Assembly (NCBI GenBank): GCA_022592445.1
Contig: JABYQR010000243.1
Coordinates: 1-64,000 of the forward strand
DNA length: 64,000 bases
Direction: 5' to 3'
Origin: Cytidiella melzeri
Lineage: Eukaryota > Basidiomycota > Agaricomycetes > Polyporales > Irpicaceae
This document shows, piece by piece, positions 32,045 to 43,332 of this stretch (position 1 is its first letter; every line of letters begins with the position of its first letter). The notes under the pieces were generated by a model. That model had not been told where the DNA came from, made no database searches, and was given only the letters and a program-made list of their open reading frames with translations. The position numbers were made by a program, and so were the translations under genes.

Positions 32045-33573
32045 ATGGCCGTATTCTCCTCGCTGAACACCCCAACCTGGGCCGCCTCAGAGGCTTCGGT
32101 ATCGTCGCCCATGCGATCTCCCTTCAACTCGAAGGACTGGAATGGCAACCGTGACGAGTGCCCTCTTTCGGAGTACTCTGTTGCGTTCAAGGAGACCGTC
32201 GACTTGGTAGTCCGTGCCGAGGCCACTGCCCAAGGCAAGGAGCTCTCCAGCATCTGCCTCAACTCGGGCTGCGGGGCCAGCGGTGTTGTTGCTATCGCCA
32301 AGAAGATGGATCTTCTTGGCCATGTCTATCTCAATGTACGTTCGACTTACTTTCGGTGGTTGATTCTTGCTGATCCCTGTTCAGTGTCCGAAGTGTAAGG
32401 GGTACCAAGACATCGCTTATATTCAGCTCTCGGAGGATGCTGTCGCGGTTGTCGAGACCATGCGGGCTGAAGAGGTCCAAGCATGGAAGGCTAGAGGAGG
32501 CCCCGAGGCATACCTCGCGGGCAAGGTCAAGGAAGCCGTCGCACAGCCCAGCCCGCCGTCTAGTCAACTGCGCAAAAAGGTTTGACACTTCTGACACCAC
32601 TCACAGTGAGCTGACGCCGCTATGCTTATAGGGTTATCATGCAGCAGGTTCGAAGCTCCGATTCAAGTCCGTAAAGCCGGAGCCGTCTTCTAGCACGCTG
32701 CTGCCACCCATCGACGATGCTCTCATCCGAGCAGTGCAACAGAGAAGTCGTCAATTTCTTACCGAGTGGCCGTCCGATGCGGAGACCATCCGCGATTCTC
32801 CCGCCACACCTCCAAATCAGAGCCCTGTGAAGCTGGGGCTGTCCGACTTGGAGTCCGACCTTGAGGTTCAAGGCCCTTACATCTCGCGGCCAAGGCTGAA
32901 GAAGCGGATCTCGGTCCTCAATGTATGTTGTGACTCAGATCTGAAAGGAAACATTACTGATATTCTTACAGGGCTCCAAGGACAGTCCCATCAGCATTTC
33001 GTCCAGCCTTCGCGCCTCCCCAGCAACGGTGCCAAGTGATGCTGGAGGTTCTATGACCGCCGTTGCTGCCACTTCTGGCACACAGTCCCCTAGCGCGAAG
33101 CGCAAGAACGAGTTCTTGGTAGAGGTATGTGTACAGCCATCACAACAACATTATCTGACAATTTGTGCATAGCTCTTCTGCAAGAAAGGCAAGATGTCTC
33201 ATGACAGGGTCAAAGCTAATACTTTCCGCAAGATCCATGTCGTCATATGGTACCAGGTATGTATTTGGTACTTAATCTCATGCGATTCTGATCCTCGAGC
33301 CAGGTACAATCACTCCCGCTTGTGGTCGCCGAGACTGTGCCTCCTCTCTTCCGCATGACAGATTTGAAGGCTACATGCGACATTCTCGACATCAAGGACC
33401 ACGAACGCTTTGCAGTCTACTATCCGGGAAGGTACACTTGGGCAGAGCCTCTAGGCGTGGATGCGGTGGTGGCAGATTACCCTGCCAATCTGGATGTCAT
33501 TCTTATCCGTCGCGAGGGAGTTTTCGTTTGCCCTGGGTTTCACACGGGATGCGCGCAGCTTTTCGCGGACTAG
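32045..33573 (+). CDS. Intact six-exon hypothetical protein
   Basis: Exons 32045-32335, 32385-32579, 32632-32922, 32972-33124, 33173-33256 and 33304-33573, all with GT..AG borders and a continuous frame to TAG. The N-terminal part is compact (EYSVAFKETVDLVVRAEATA, SGCGASGVVAIAKKMDLLGHVYLN). A CPKCKGYQD motif at the start of exon 2 gives a possible CxxC metal site. The middle is Ser/Pro-rich and basic (RPRLKKRISVLN, SAKRKNEFLVE). The last exon is a folded-looking domain (YPGRYTWAEPLGVDAVV, ILIRREGVFVCPGF). It is the only gene here with no lesion, so probably active. Family not recognised; it may be restricted to Agaricomycetes. Confidence 0.7.
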
Positions 33574-33691
33574 GTCATTAGCACTTTAGATGTACACTAT
33601 CGAAATGCCTCAATTCAGACTGTGATTTGCGAAAAATTTTCTAGGAGTTTACAACTGTGGTACTGTTTGCAAGCCAGTGAAAATACTGTGA

Positions 33692-34066
33692 CTCACCACC
33701 GTCAGAGGCCACAACTTCTTACACGGACGACGAGCGATCGCCCCCACCACCCACAAGGGAGGAAAGTTCCTCACCCGTTTCACCACCAATAGCTTGGCCG
33801 CTCGAGCAGCCCGAGCAATATTGAGCCACGCACCCACGGGGGAGTACAGGTCGCGCTTCTTCCCAAACGAAAACACTCGATGCGACGATTGCAACGTCTT
33901 CCATTCGCGCGCACGTATCCTAAACCAGTGCACTCGGTACTACCGGCTGCGACACAACTTCCTGGAGTTCCTGAAGAACTCTGCAGATCCCGACCCTGCG
34001 CTTTACTCTTTCCTTCTTGGTAATCCTCTCGCATTTACATTTGATCACGCTCCCACTAATAACTAG
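33692..34066 (+). pseudogene. LINE-type reverse transcriptase 3' end (terminal zinc motif)
   Basis: Open frame to the stop at 34066 reading HAPTGEYRSRFFPNENTRC, CDDC..H and RILNQCTRYYRLR. This H..G.Y..RF..(C)xxC..H..C pattern ends many fungal LINE (Tad-like) polyproteins after RNase H. Only the last 125 codons survive, as expected for 5'-truncated LINE copies; a poly(A) tail is not obvious. Confidence 0.6.
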
Positions 34067-34477
34067 AACTCCACGATGTGGTAGTGTACTTGCATTGCGC
34101 GTCTCGCGCGTCTGGGCTTCAGAGTCTCCCCGTTACAAGTAGAGTATTATGTGCATAGTTTTATGTTTTAAATCGTCCCTGGCTTAGCCAACATTTGATA
34201 ACAATGATTTTCTTTTCAAAAAAAGACTCACCACTGTCACGTTGGGCGGTGCGAGTGACAGCGACCACACCTGCTCACCTTCAGAATAATGTTTCATGTC
34301 TCGGTCTGGCGCGTCAGGTCACAGGTAGTACTTACTCGCTCATACACTTTCTGAACATGTTACCCCCATCAAATTTAATCCAAGAGCACAATGCAACCTA
34401 GATATTTGCGTGCATTCAGATTGCTAATTTGAACAAAACTCATAAGGTATAACAGTACTCCAAGGTCCGCATCGACA
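34067..34477. other. Intergenic region
   Basis: Nothing supported. AT-rich towards 34150-34240. Confidence 0.5.
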
Positions 34478-35835
34478 CTACAGACGGTTTACAGCCACTC
34501 CTTGTTTCCCCGCAATCTTGATAGCGCACCACAAGGTTACCCAAAACACAGACTCGTAATCATGTCTGACACAGTGAATGACACGCTCGCACTCGCTGTC
34601 CATCTCCTCGGCCGCCTGCATGTCCTGAATCAATTCGAGAGCCATAAAGGGCAATGTTCCAGTCCGATGGCGCGGCGTAGCTCCCTTAGAAAATCCATTC
34701 TTGTCCACGAAGACCGCCAGATCGAAGTCGATGAGAATAAAGCGGTCCTCTCCATTGCGGTTCTGGTACATTATGTTGCCTTCGCTGATGTCGCGATGCA
34801 AAATCAACCCCTTGTACCGTAAATCACGAATACCTGCAAAGTTCCAATTAGATTGTAACGTGAATGGATAAATAACATGCTTACAGGTGATGAGTTGCTT
34901 GGCCATCTCCATGAGAGAATCGGGAGCCTGCACAAGTTTCTCAGATAGAGGAGTGTATCGATCCATCACGAGGCAGCGAAGAACGCGGTCGTTGTCTGGG
35001 TCCGGAGCCGTGGCAAACAGGCACATGCTCAATACCAAGCTTGCGAGCATGCTCCACTATATCGAATTCAGAAGTCCGCTTGATGTACTGCTGAGAGACC
35101 TTGACGATGACGCGACGACCACTGTCCGCGGACGTGGTCCCTTCATAAACCGTCGTCCTTCGACCAACGAGAGCGTACTGAGAGTAGACATGTTTGCCAA
35201 GAGTGACAATGAAGGGCACGTTTTTATCCTTGTCCTCGTCCGTGGAGAGATCAATCGTATGCTCCTTCAGGCACCTGATCGGAAAGGCGGAGGGGTGGGG
35301 CTTGGTTGTGGGTGGGGTAATAGCGTGAGCGGGAACAGCGCCGGACTGTTCAGCATCACAGTAGGCGAGAGCGACGAAGATGGCTGCAACTCGTTCAAAG
35401 TTGGTAATGAGGGACAACTTCTCCCTATTCACGCCCGCGTCGGGGCACGTACGGACGATACCAGAAGCGTCGAAGTACCAAAGCGAGATGAGCTCATCTC
35501 GGAAAATGACACCAAGATTGTGCATGCGTGTTCCACGCGTCGAGCCAAGCATTTCGAGAGCATATCCGCCAAGCTGAATCTCGGCGTCCGTAGTGGTAGA
35601 GCTCCTCCGGGATGGCCTGTCAGAAGATCCGCCAGATTGCGTAGCACCTTTGGTTTCTTTTAAGCCGGTCTCGCAGAGACCAATGCTTCCGAGCCACGGC
35701 GTTGGCCATCTCCTCGACCTCCTGACCTCCTCAGCCACCTCGGCGTTTGCCATCTCCTCAACCTCCTCGACCTCCTCAACGTTCTCAACCTCCTCAACCT
35801 CGGCAGCCTCAGCGACTTCCTCCGACTGGGTGGTA
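34478..35835 (-). pseudogene. FunK1 fungal protein kinase, frameshifted and 3' truncated
   Basis: Minus strand. It begins with Glu/Val-rich repeats (EVEEVENVEEVEEVEEMAN) at 35825-35700, then the N lobe (GRRTTVYEGTTSADSGRRVIVKVSQQ, about 35150-35090). The catalytic loop LHRDISEGNIMY (34810-34775), the LIDFDLA magnesium motif (34745-34725), RTGTLPFMALELI and HDYESVFWV are typical of the FunK1 family. Between HVPVC and the downstream frame (DNDRVLRCLVMDRY) a one-base shift near 35020 is required. A 60-bp intron near 34885-34825 separates ITC from the IRDLRYKG exon. The frame ends AGKQGVAVNRL at 34478, shorter than family members, so the end is missing or in another exon. Confidence 0.75.
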
Positions 35836-35869
35836 ATACAGACAACCGAAAGGATGCGTCAATAACGCG

Positions 35870-36242
35870 AACAATTAGCGACAAGACAGGACGCTGACCT
35901 CGGGTGAAGCACTGCATTTCTGCTGCTGTCGCTTGTGTCGCTCGACGTTGAGCTTCGGCTTGATTGTTGACGAGAGAGAGAGAGGTGGATGGTTGGACAG
36001 AGAGACGATCAACCCGACCTGCGTGTCTCGTCTGACTTGAGTACCTCGTAGTGGTGTTCATTTCTCTAATGAAACACCATTGCTCGTAGTGTGAGTGCTG
36101 CAGTGTCTGAGGAGAGAGAGGGGTATGGCTGGACTGGCGACCAGAGAAACCACGACGAGAGAGAGAGAAGTATGATTGAACTGGACCAATGAACGGGGAG
36201 AGACGACAGAGACGTCCGAAAGGGTACACAGTGCGCGAACAA
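35870..36242 (-). repeat. Repeat related to Q, with duplicated segments
   Basis: Shares the GCTTGTGTCGCTCGAC..TTGACGAGAG block (about 35925-36010) with 36388-36470, and the pyrimidine/GAGA tracts and CCCTTTCGGACGTCTC block with 60885-61170. No gene. Confidence 0.55.
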
Positions 36243-36665
36243 CTATCATGCCCTGCTCTCGAATGCCGGTCTAGCATTCGCGAACCCACGCCATGTAGCG
36301 TGGTGTATGGTGAAACCAGGGGATATGGTGGCGAGCAGAGAAGGAGGCAAGAGAGCGAAACGCGGGAGTTGTTGCAGTCCACGTGAAGAATGTTGCTTGT
36401 GTCGCTCGACAATGAGCTTCAGCTTGAATGTTGACGAGAGACGAGAGAGGTGGATGGTTGGACAGAGAGACGAGAGAGAGAGGGGGATATGGTGGCGAGC
36501 AGAAGGAGGCGAGAGAGCGAAACGCGGGAGTTGTTGACATTCCATCAGCAAGTGTCATGTGTCACGTGAAGAATGTTTGAAAGGCGCGGGTTACCATAAA
36601 GGGATGAAAAATCGCTGCCACTAGCGGCGATCGTAATAGTAATACTATTAGTTTGTAATATATAG
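36243..36665 (-). repeat. Unclassified repeat Q, copy 2
   Basis: Reverse counterpart of 16619-17009. It contains an internal duplication of about 100 bp (36318-36395 and 36481-36575) that copy 1 lacks. Ends GTTTGTAATATATAG on the plus strand. Confidence 0.65.
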
Positions 36666-36800
36666 ATCTGGCTCACTTGATGTATGATCAACAGCTGTGT
36701 TGGGAAACAGCCTCAAGTTATCAGACATTAATCAGTTTGGTCCCAGCCCTCTTACTATCATCAGCATGTAACCCCTGGATACAGTGGGACATGGTTGAAA

Positions 36801-38862
36801 CTAGCATTAGCAAGGCCAGCAAACGACAAGTACAATTCCTGAGGATTGAATGAAATATTACTTGACTTGGTGCTGGTAGCAGCCTGAACAAGTTCTTTTG
36901 GTCGGGAATAGCTTCTTCAATGATTAATGTATAGTAATTTGGTGGTTTGTCTCCACTGGAGCACACAATATTCATGAAAAATAAGGGACTATGCTTTCTT
37001 GTTTGAAGTGCAACAATGGGTGTGAGTACAGAATTGAAACAAGTTTGTGGAGTAGAGCATGGAGATAAAGATTGTTTGACATGCATCTTCTTCTTAATGG
37101 CGTTGAACTATGTTAATTAATCTAGATACAATTTGGTAAACTGCAGGAGCAGAGCTACAAGTGATTTTGTTATTGATAGCAAATTGAATGAATCATATAG
37201 CATGAAATAGTTAATTGCACCTGTGACTTTGTTATCACAAAGAACCTCAGTAAACAATTTTGTTCCTGGTAAGGACCTTGCCAAGCCATCTGGTCATCAA
37301 TCTTGACTGTATTACAGGCATTTGCTATTGGTGACACCTTTGATAGGCAACTTGATCTAGGATAAAAAGGACTGTACTACAAATAATAAGTTTGGTTGCA
37401 GGAAAACAAGCCATACATTGATGAGGGTAGTCATCAATGGTGGCAAGGGGCTTCATATATCTTATCATGAATCTTGTGCAGTGTTCACTGCTGATGACAG
37501 AAAATTGCTTGCTTAAGAAATGAAGGGCTTGATATCCTGTTGAGGTATGAACTGCCTCATCTCCATTGAAACTGCACAGGCTGTGTTCTGATTGTAACTC
37601 CTGCTTATAGAGCCACTAGTGGTTGTGAGGCTGTGTGAAAGAATCAAAGGCAGTGCTCTGTGGTGATGCAACCGTGTCCTGTGGATGTCTGAACTGCCTC
37701 AGCCCCACTAGAACTGCCTGATGTATGAACTGCCTCATCTCCATTGAAACTGCCACAGGCTGTGTTTTGATTGTAACTCCTGCTTATAGAGCAACTAGTG
37801 GTTGTGAAACTTTGTGGAACAATCAAATGCAGTGCTTGCTGCTGATTGAAATATGTCCTGTTGATTTCTGAACTGCCTCAGCCCCACTGGAACTGCCACA
37901 GGCTGTGCTCTGATTGTAACTCCTGCTTATAGAGCAACTGGTGGTTGTGAAACTGTATGGAAGAATCAAAGGCAGTGCTCTATTGTGATGCAACCATGGC
38001 CTGTTGATGTCTGGACTGCCTCAGCCCCATCAGAACTGCCACAGGCTATGTTCTGATTTTAACTCCTCCTTAGAGAGCAACTAATGGTTGTAAAACTTTG
38101 TGCAACAATCCAATGCAGTGCTTGCTGCTGATGCAACCATGTACTGTTGATGTCTGAACTGCCTCACCCCATTAGAACTGCCACAGGCTGTGTTCTGATT
38201 GTGACTCTTGCTTGGAGAGCAACTAACAGTTGTGAAACTTTGTGAAACAATCAGATACAGTACTCACTACCAATGCAGCCACAAGTTTACATTGTCCAAG
38301 AATGTAGGGATTGAGATTTGGTAGTTAGCTTCCAAAGTCTTGCTCAAAGCCAATACTATGTGTGGCATGTCTTCTAATTATATTCCTTGTTCAGAGAGCA
38401 AGCAATTTCTGTAGACTGCTGCACATGTACCTGACCAGAATTTGACATCATAGCAAGAGTGCAGTTTGAATCTGAGTCTGAGTGACCTTTTTCAGTAGAC
38501 AGGCCATAACAAGCTCAATTCCACTTCAATTGACAGCATGTTTGTACCAAGATGTTGCCACAAGGTAGGGCTATCCAATGCCATATAATATGTACAGATT
38601 TGTACCCATACACAGTCTGTAAAAATCAAAGACTGCATTTTGATTGCAAAAGTGATCTGATACAAAGTTATAAAGGGCTGACAACAAGGCCAGTGTGATG
38701 CCATCAGCTGTATTCATTGTTTTGTTATTGACACTGTTACTTTCTGTATTCTGCCATCAGATTCCCACACTTTGAGGGACAAAAAGGTCACATCTGAAAA
38801 GGCATCAATGTGCTGGAGCACACTGGAATAATTCTTCTTCATTCTTCACAAATTGTAACTGG
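36801..38862 (-). mobile_element. Helitron copy H3, uninterrupted
   Basis: 2.06 kb, minus-strand 3' end CTAG at 36804-36801 followed by T. Collinear with H1 minus its two inserts, and so carries the empty sites for the CACTA-like element (near 36931) and the MITE (38504-38506). The 150-bp array is at about 37550-38230. No coding capacity. Confidence 0.75.
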
Positions 38863-39513
38863 TATGCCATCTCTCGCTGTGCTCTATGGTGGTCAATTTT
38901 CATTGATGCCACAGGTTTACTTCCATAAAGACCAACAATTTTGCAAGCAAGTTCTCGTACAGTGCCATGTACGCTACCATCTTAAACAATCCAAAGCAAA
39001 AGCGGTCTCATTGCGATGAAACCGTGCTCCTTTGTGTCATACCAGGACTTGGCGAGCCCTCACTTGAGCAGCTCAATGCCGTCATTTGGTCATTCGTGGC
39101 TGACATGTTACAGCTTGGTGACGGTACGCCCTTCATCTCAGTCTCATTTGCAGCCATCTGATTGAATGGCAGGCATTCCGCTGAGAGCCCACGGTGTCAA
39201 CAAGTGCATGCTTACTCACGTGTTTGTGTTCATGAATTCTTCTGATTTACCTGCTAGTTGTAAGGTAACTGGGCTCTGATTGTGTGCCAGCAAATACTTC
39301 ATGTGTCCGTGGTGCTGTCAAACGGTGGCATTGCTCACACATGGGGACTGTTTCACTCCACAAAATGAGCCAATCTATAAATTGATTGACCTGTGTCAGA
39401 TGTACATTTACGGCCTATAGAGTTTCAACCGCGTAAGGACTGGCAATACCTGAAGTGCGCATTCTATGCTCAAAATAAGGACGCTGCACAGCGTGAGGAG
39501 ATCACCCGAATGA
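38863..39513 (+). pseudogene. Tnp2/Plavaka-like transposase, 5' segment
   Basis: Exons on the plus strand read VLLCVIPGLGEPSLEQLNAVIW (39025-39090), GIPLRAHGVNKCMLTHVFVFMNSSDLPAS (39172-39258), CPWCCQTVALLTHGDCF and PIEFQPRKDWQYLKCAFYAQNK..REEITRM (39413-39512). This is the pattern of the Agaricomycete CACTA-superfamily transposases (D-L-P-A, then a CxxC knuckle). The gene is interrupted by the 7.66-kb element after codon ATG-A and resumes at 47182. Its beginning abuts Helitron H3. Confidence 0.65.
39506..39513 (+). repeat. 8-bp target-site duplication, left
   Basis: CCGAATGA, repeated exactly at 47174-47181 on the other side of the element. Confidence 0.9.
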
Positions 39514-39751
39514 TAGTCTCGTACCCAGACGTCAGGGGAGACAGGGAGACACGGTCGCGGTGCTCCCGGAGGCAGTCGCTGGCACTCCTTCCGTATGTAG
39601 TAATTTTGTTCGTAGCCCAAATATATTGAATGATGGCGCGGATTGTTATTTTGTGCGCGTTCTGACATCTGGTCTTTTTCGCCCGTCTGGGTGTAGATCA
39701 TCCCCCACGTGGCTTCACTTCTCAGATGAAGACGCGCAATCTATGGGCGCC
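39514..39751 (+). repeat. Left terminal inverted repeat of the RecQ/DUF6589 element
   Basis: Pairs with 46940-47173 over its whole length with modest divergence and small indels, ending at GGGCGCC. It contains GGTGCTCCCGGAGGCAGT, GATGGCGCGGATTGTTA and GGGTGTAGATCATCCCCCAC, all mirrored on the right. Confidence 0.85.
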
Positions 39752-39863
39752 TTATCAACATTGCTCGCCTCGGGACGCGCTCGCCCTCCCGCCGTTCGTT
39801 GTCAGTCTGTCTCCCTCACCTTCAGCGTGTCCCCTGCCCTCGGAATTTGCTAAGTCCAACAAC

Positions 39864-42800
39864 ATGGACCTTGACTCTGACTATGGAGACTTTTACCCGC
39901 CCCTTCCTCTTGTAGAACTGCCTCAAGAACTGGCCGGCTCTGTATCTCCAAAACCTCCTTCCCCTGCTCGTAGTACTCCCAGAAAGCGCAAGAGATCTAC
40001 CGTTGACGAATAATCAGATCAAGAGTTCCTCATACAACTTCAACCGCTTGCTCCAAGGACCAAAATGCATGCGGAAAGCTACCGGAACCTTGAACGAGTG
40101 CGCGAGCAAGCTGAAACTGATCGGGAGCAACAGTACTCGTCCTCTGCAGCGCGGGAAGCTATGAAGGTCGAAACACAGAAGAGGACTCAAAACAAGACTC
40201 CAAAGTGGTATCAGGCTGACCCAGGAGAGGCGTTCCTTCTTGGTATGGATGTACTTCTGGCTTCCGCTACAGGCTCGGGCAAGACTCTCGCATTCTTACA
40301 AGCTCTCCTCGTGGACAAGACGGAAACAACGAAGCTCGTAATCATTTCTCCTTTGAATGAGCTCAAGTACAACATGGTCCGTATTTCTCACGTCAATATC
40401 TCCCTCGTACGCTAATCAGCTCCTTATATGCACTTGCGCGTGTGCACTTTTTAGACTGATCGCTGCAACGCAATGGGTCTCCCAGCTCTTGCTGTCAACT
40501 GAGACATGTGGAAGAGGGATAATACTCTTCACAAGGTATGTGTCAATCCTTCCACTCTACCAAATTCTCACCTACTGCATGTAGAAACTGCTGGACCACC
40601 AATTTCGGGTGATACTCACATCACCGGAGATGATCTTCGGCCACCCTGTTTTCTCAAAGATGATGCGAAACTCAGAATGGACGAAGAAGATCATTGGAAC
40701 AGTTATAGACGAAGCGCACTGCGTCCTCGAGTGGACAAGTTTTGTACCGCGTTCGGCAAAATCGAAAAAGCACGCTCCTACCTTCCCGGAAAGCCCATCT
40801 TCGCCACCTCTGCTACTCTCACACCATCTATGATAGACTCGCTTATCAGTACTCTGTCATTCACAAAGGGAAATACATTCATTTTAAATGTGGGTAACGA
40901 TCGCGCAAATATTACTCCCATAATTTGTCGCACAGTTGCAAGTGACAACGACTTCGAGGCGTTGGAATTCCTATTAGACGAGGTAGATGAAGACAGACCG
41001 CTCATTCGCACCATGGTCTTCTTCAAGACTCGAGACCTTGCCCGTCGAGCCGGCCAGTACATCAAGGGCAAGCTACCCGATAATTCTCCTTACCGCGACC
41101 AGATCTTTTCGATGTGGGCTACCAAAAGCTCCGAGGCCAAGCGCAAGATTATGAAACGCTTTTGTGATGGCAAGATCAGAATATTGTTTGCCACTGAAGT
41201 GGCCAAAATGGTACGTATGCTCTCTGCATCTACAGCATCACTTGTGTTCACTGTTGAGCCCAGGGGATGGACCTGGGAGACATACGACGGGTAGTCCAGT
41301 TCATGATTCCGGAGATGCTCACTCAGTTTACTCAACACGCGGGACGAGCTGGTCGTGATAGTGCGCCAGCTATTGTTGTCCTTCTTGTGGAGCCATCGGT
41401 TTTCAGTAAGGTGCGGAAGCGTAAGCCATCGTCTTCTGATACCACACTGTCAGTCGAGCAGGAACAGAAGCAGAAAGTAGAGGCTCCCTGGGCCACCTCG
41501 GCTGCAGTCAAGACTGAGGAACTCGATCATGCACTAGATCAGTGTGCGGAGATTCAGGAACAAGGCACCGTAGAAGAAGAAGAAGAAGACGAATATCATT
41601 GGGATGAGGAGGAGTACCTCATGTATGCCGATCTGTATCTTGCTGAATACCACGACGACAATGAGGAGCCACTCCTGGACCAGCAGCCAGACCATAATGA
41701 TCAAGATATATTAGAGTCTGCCGCAACCGTGACGCCAGATGCAGAAGCTGAAGAAGCTGTGGACAACAACTTCAAGTACCGCCGCAAGAAAGTGGAACCA
41801 CACATGCGATCACTCGCTGCTACTGGTGGGTGTTGCTGAGAGGTTGTAGATGCCTACTACAGGAATCCACGTGGAAATAGAGGTAGGTCCATCTTTTCGA
41901 AGCGTGATACACTAATTGATGTATGCTAGTTCTCACCGTAATATGCTGTGACAACTGTGTCCGCAAACGTGGCAACAGCAACCAGGCTGCCTTGTCAGAA
42001 GCCGAGACAGCATTGCTCGCACTAATCACCCGCATAGAATCAAGGCGTCCCCCACCTCCATTGGCAGAGTATTCTAACGACGCGTCAAGACGTTGGAACA
42101 ATCGTAAGAAGGACATCCTCAACGACCTACAGATGTGGCAACATGAGGTTTGGCAGGCCAAGTACCAGCCAGCTGTACTCCCACCCGAATCTCTCATTTC
42201 TGACCGGATGCTATCTACTCTGGCGTTTCAAGCACACATCAAGACCATGGGCAATCTCGAGATTGCGTTGCCGGACTGGGCGTGGGCTGGCGAACTTGGA
42301 CCAGGAATTCTCAAGAGGATCGAAGATTTTGATACTAGCTGGCTGGCGACTCATGAGCTCAAGAAACAGACGAACAGTGCGCTACGCAAAGAGAACACAG
42401 CGATTCAAAGAGCCATCACTAACTCAGACCGAAACAAGATTCGCAAGGGCGACCGTCTTGCCAAGAAATTAGAAGACGGCACTCTCCCCCCTCGACCAGG
42501 ATCTTATCTTGCATGGGACGAAGACGTCGACAATTTTGTTCTCCAGGACAACCCCCAAGACCCAACACACCCTCTTTCCCTACCGGAGCCCTTTGAAGAG
42601 GCCCTGCTCTGTTACTACGTGGAGAGTGTGCTTACTGTCGCGCTTGAGCTCATCACCCTCGTCGTGACTCCCCCGCTGGATTCTGTACCTATTCCTCTTT
42701 ACTATCGCCGGACTGAAACCTCTGTACCTACTCTGATTCCTCGTCGACCTGCTAAGCCCCGAGCCGCCATTCCAATGCCCACCGCGCCTGTAGTCCCTGC

Positions 42801-43317
42801 CAAACGCAAAACTCAAATCAAGCCTTGTATCGCTTTCAGGCCGCCTAATGATTCTGAGTCTCCTCAAGACTCGACACTACCTTCATTGACTGTCTTCAAA
42901 CTGTCTACTCTTGCCGATGCTGGAGTGATCTTGCCTCAAGCACTTGATGACCCTTCTATGACTACCCTTGCATCCTGTTTGTCTGCAACCTTGCCCTCGA
43001 CCTCGTCTCTCGCTAGTGACACTGCCATTGCACCTCAACCAGCAAAACCAAAGCCCAAGCCCCGCAAGTCCTGCAAACCGCGCAAGCCTGTTCTCACGAT
43101 GTCCCAAGGCAAGGCAGAAGAGGCTCCAGCCGTCTCCCACAAAGAGACCCAAGAATCTGCGCTGTCTGCGCGATCGACTTCTTCAGCTACTTCAATAATT
43201 TCCAAGGATCGCCTGAAGCCTCGCCCGGTCTCGAAACGCACAACGGTAACCTCTCAAAATGACTGCAACGATGATGAGAAGCTTGTACGACCATTCAAAC
43301 GACTTCGATTTGAGTAG
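39864..43317 (+). pseudogene. RecQ-family ATP-dependent DNA helicase of the element
   Basis: Exons 39864-40376, 40455-40535, 40585-41210, 41264-41882 and 41930-43317. The N terminus has a nuclear-type basic patch (TPRKRKRSTVDE). Motif I is ASATGSGKT (about 40260), motif Ia VIISPLNELKYNM, motif II VIDEAHCVLEW (40700-40730), motif III FATSATLTP, then VFFKTRDLARR, ILFATEVAKMGMDLGDIRRVV and motif VI QHAGRAGRD (41335-41360). A Cys cluster (GGCC..YYRNPRGNR..CCDNC) matches the RecQ zinc-binding region. An acidic insert and a long Pro/Ser/Lys-rich tail follow to RPFKRLRFE. Lesions: TAA at 40012, TGA at 40500, a shift near 40735, TGA at 41837 (CGA expected). Expected role is 3'-5' unwinding, perhaps during transposition. 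Confidence 0.85.
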
Positions 43318-43332
43318 GAATACAATATGTAT

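Noticed and set aside
34478..35835. FunK1 kinase as an intact gene
   Set aside because: The N-lobe and catalytic-loop frames cannot be joined without a base shift near 35020 and the C terminus is missing.
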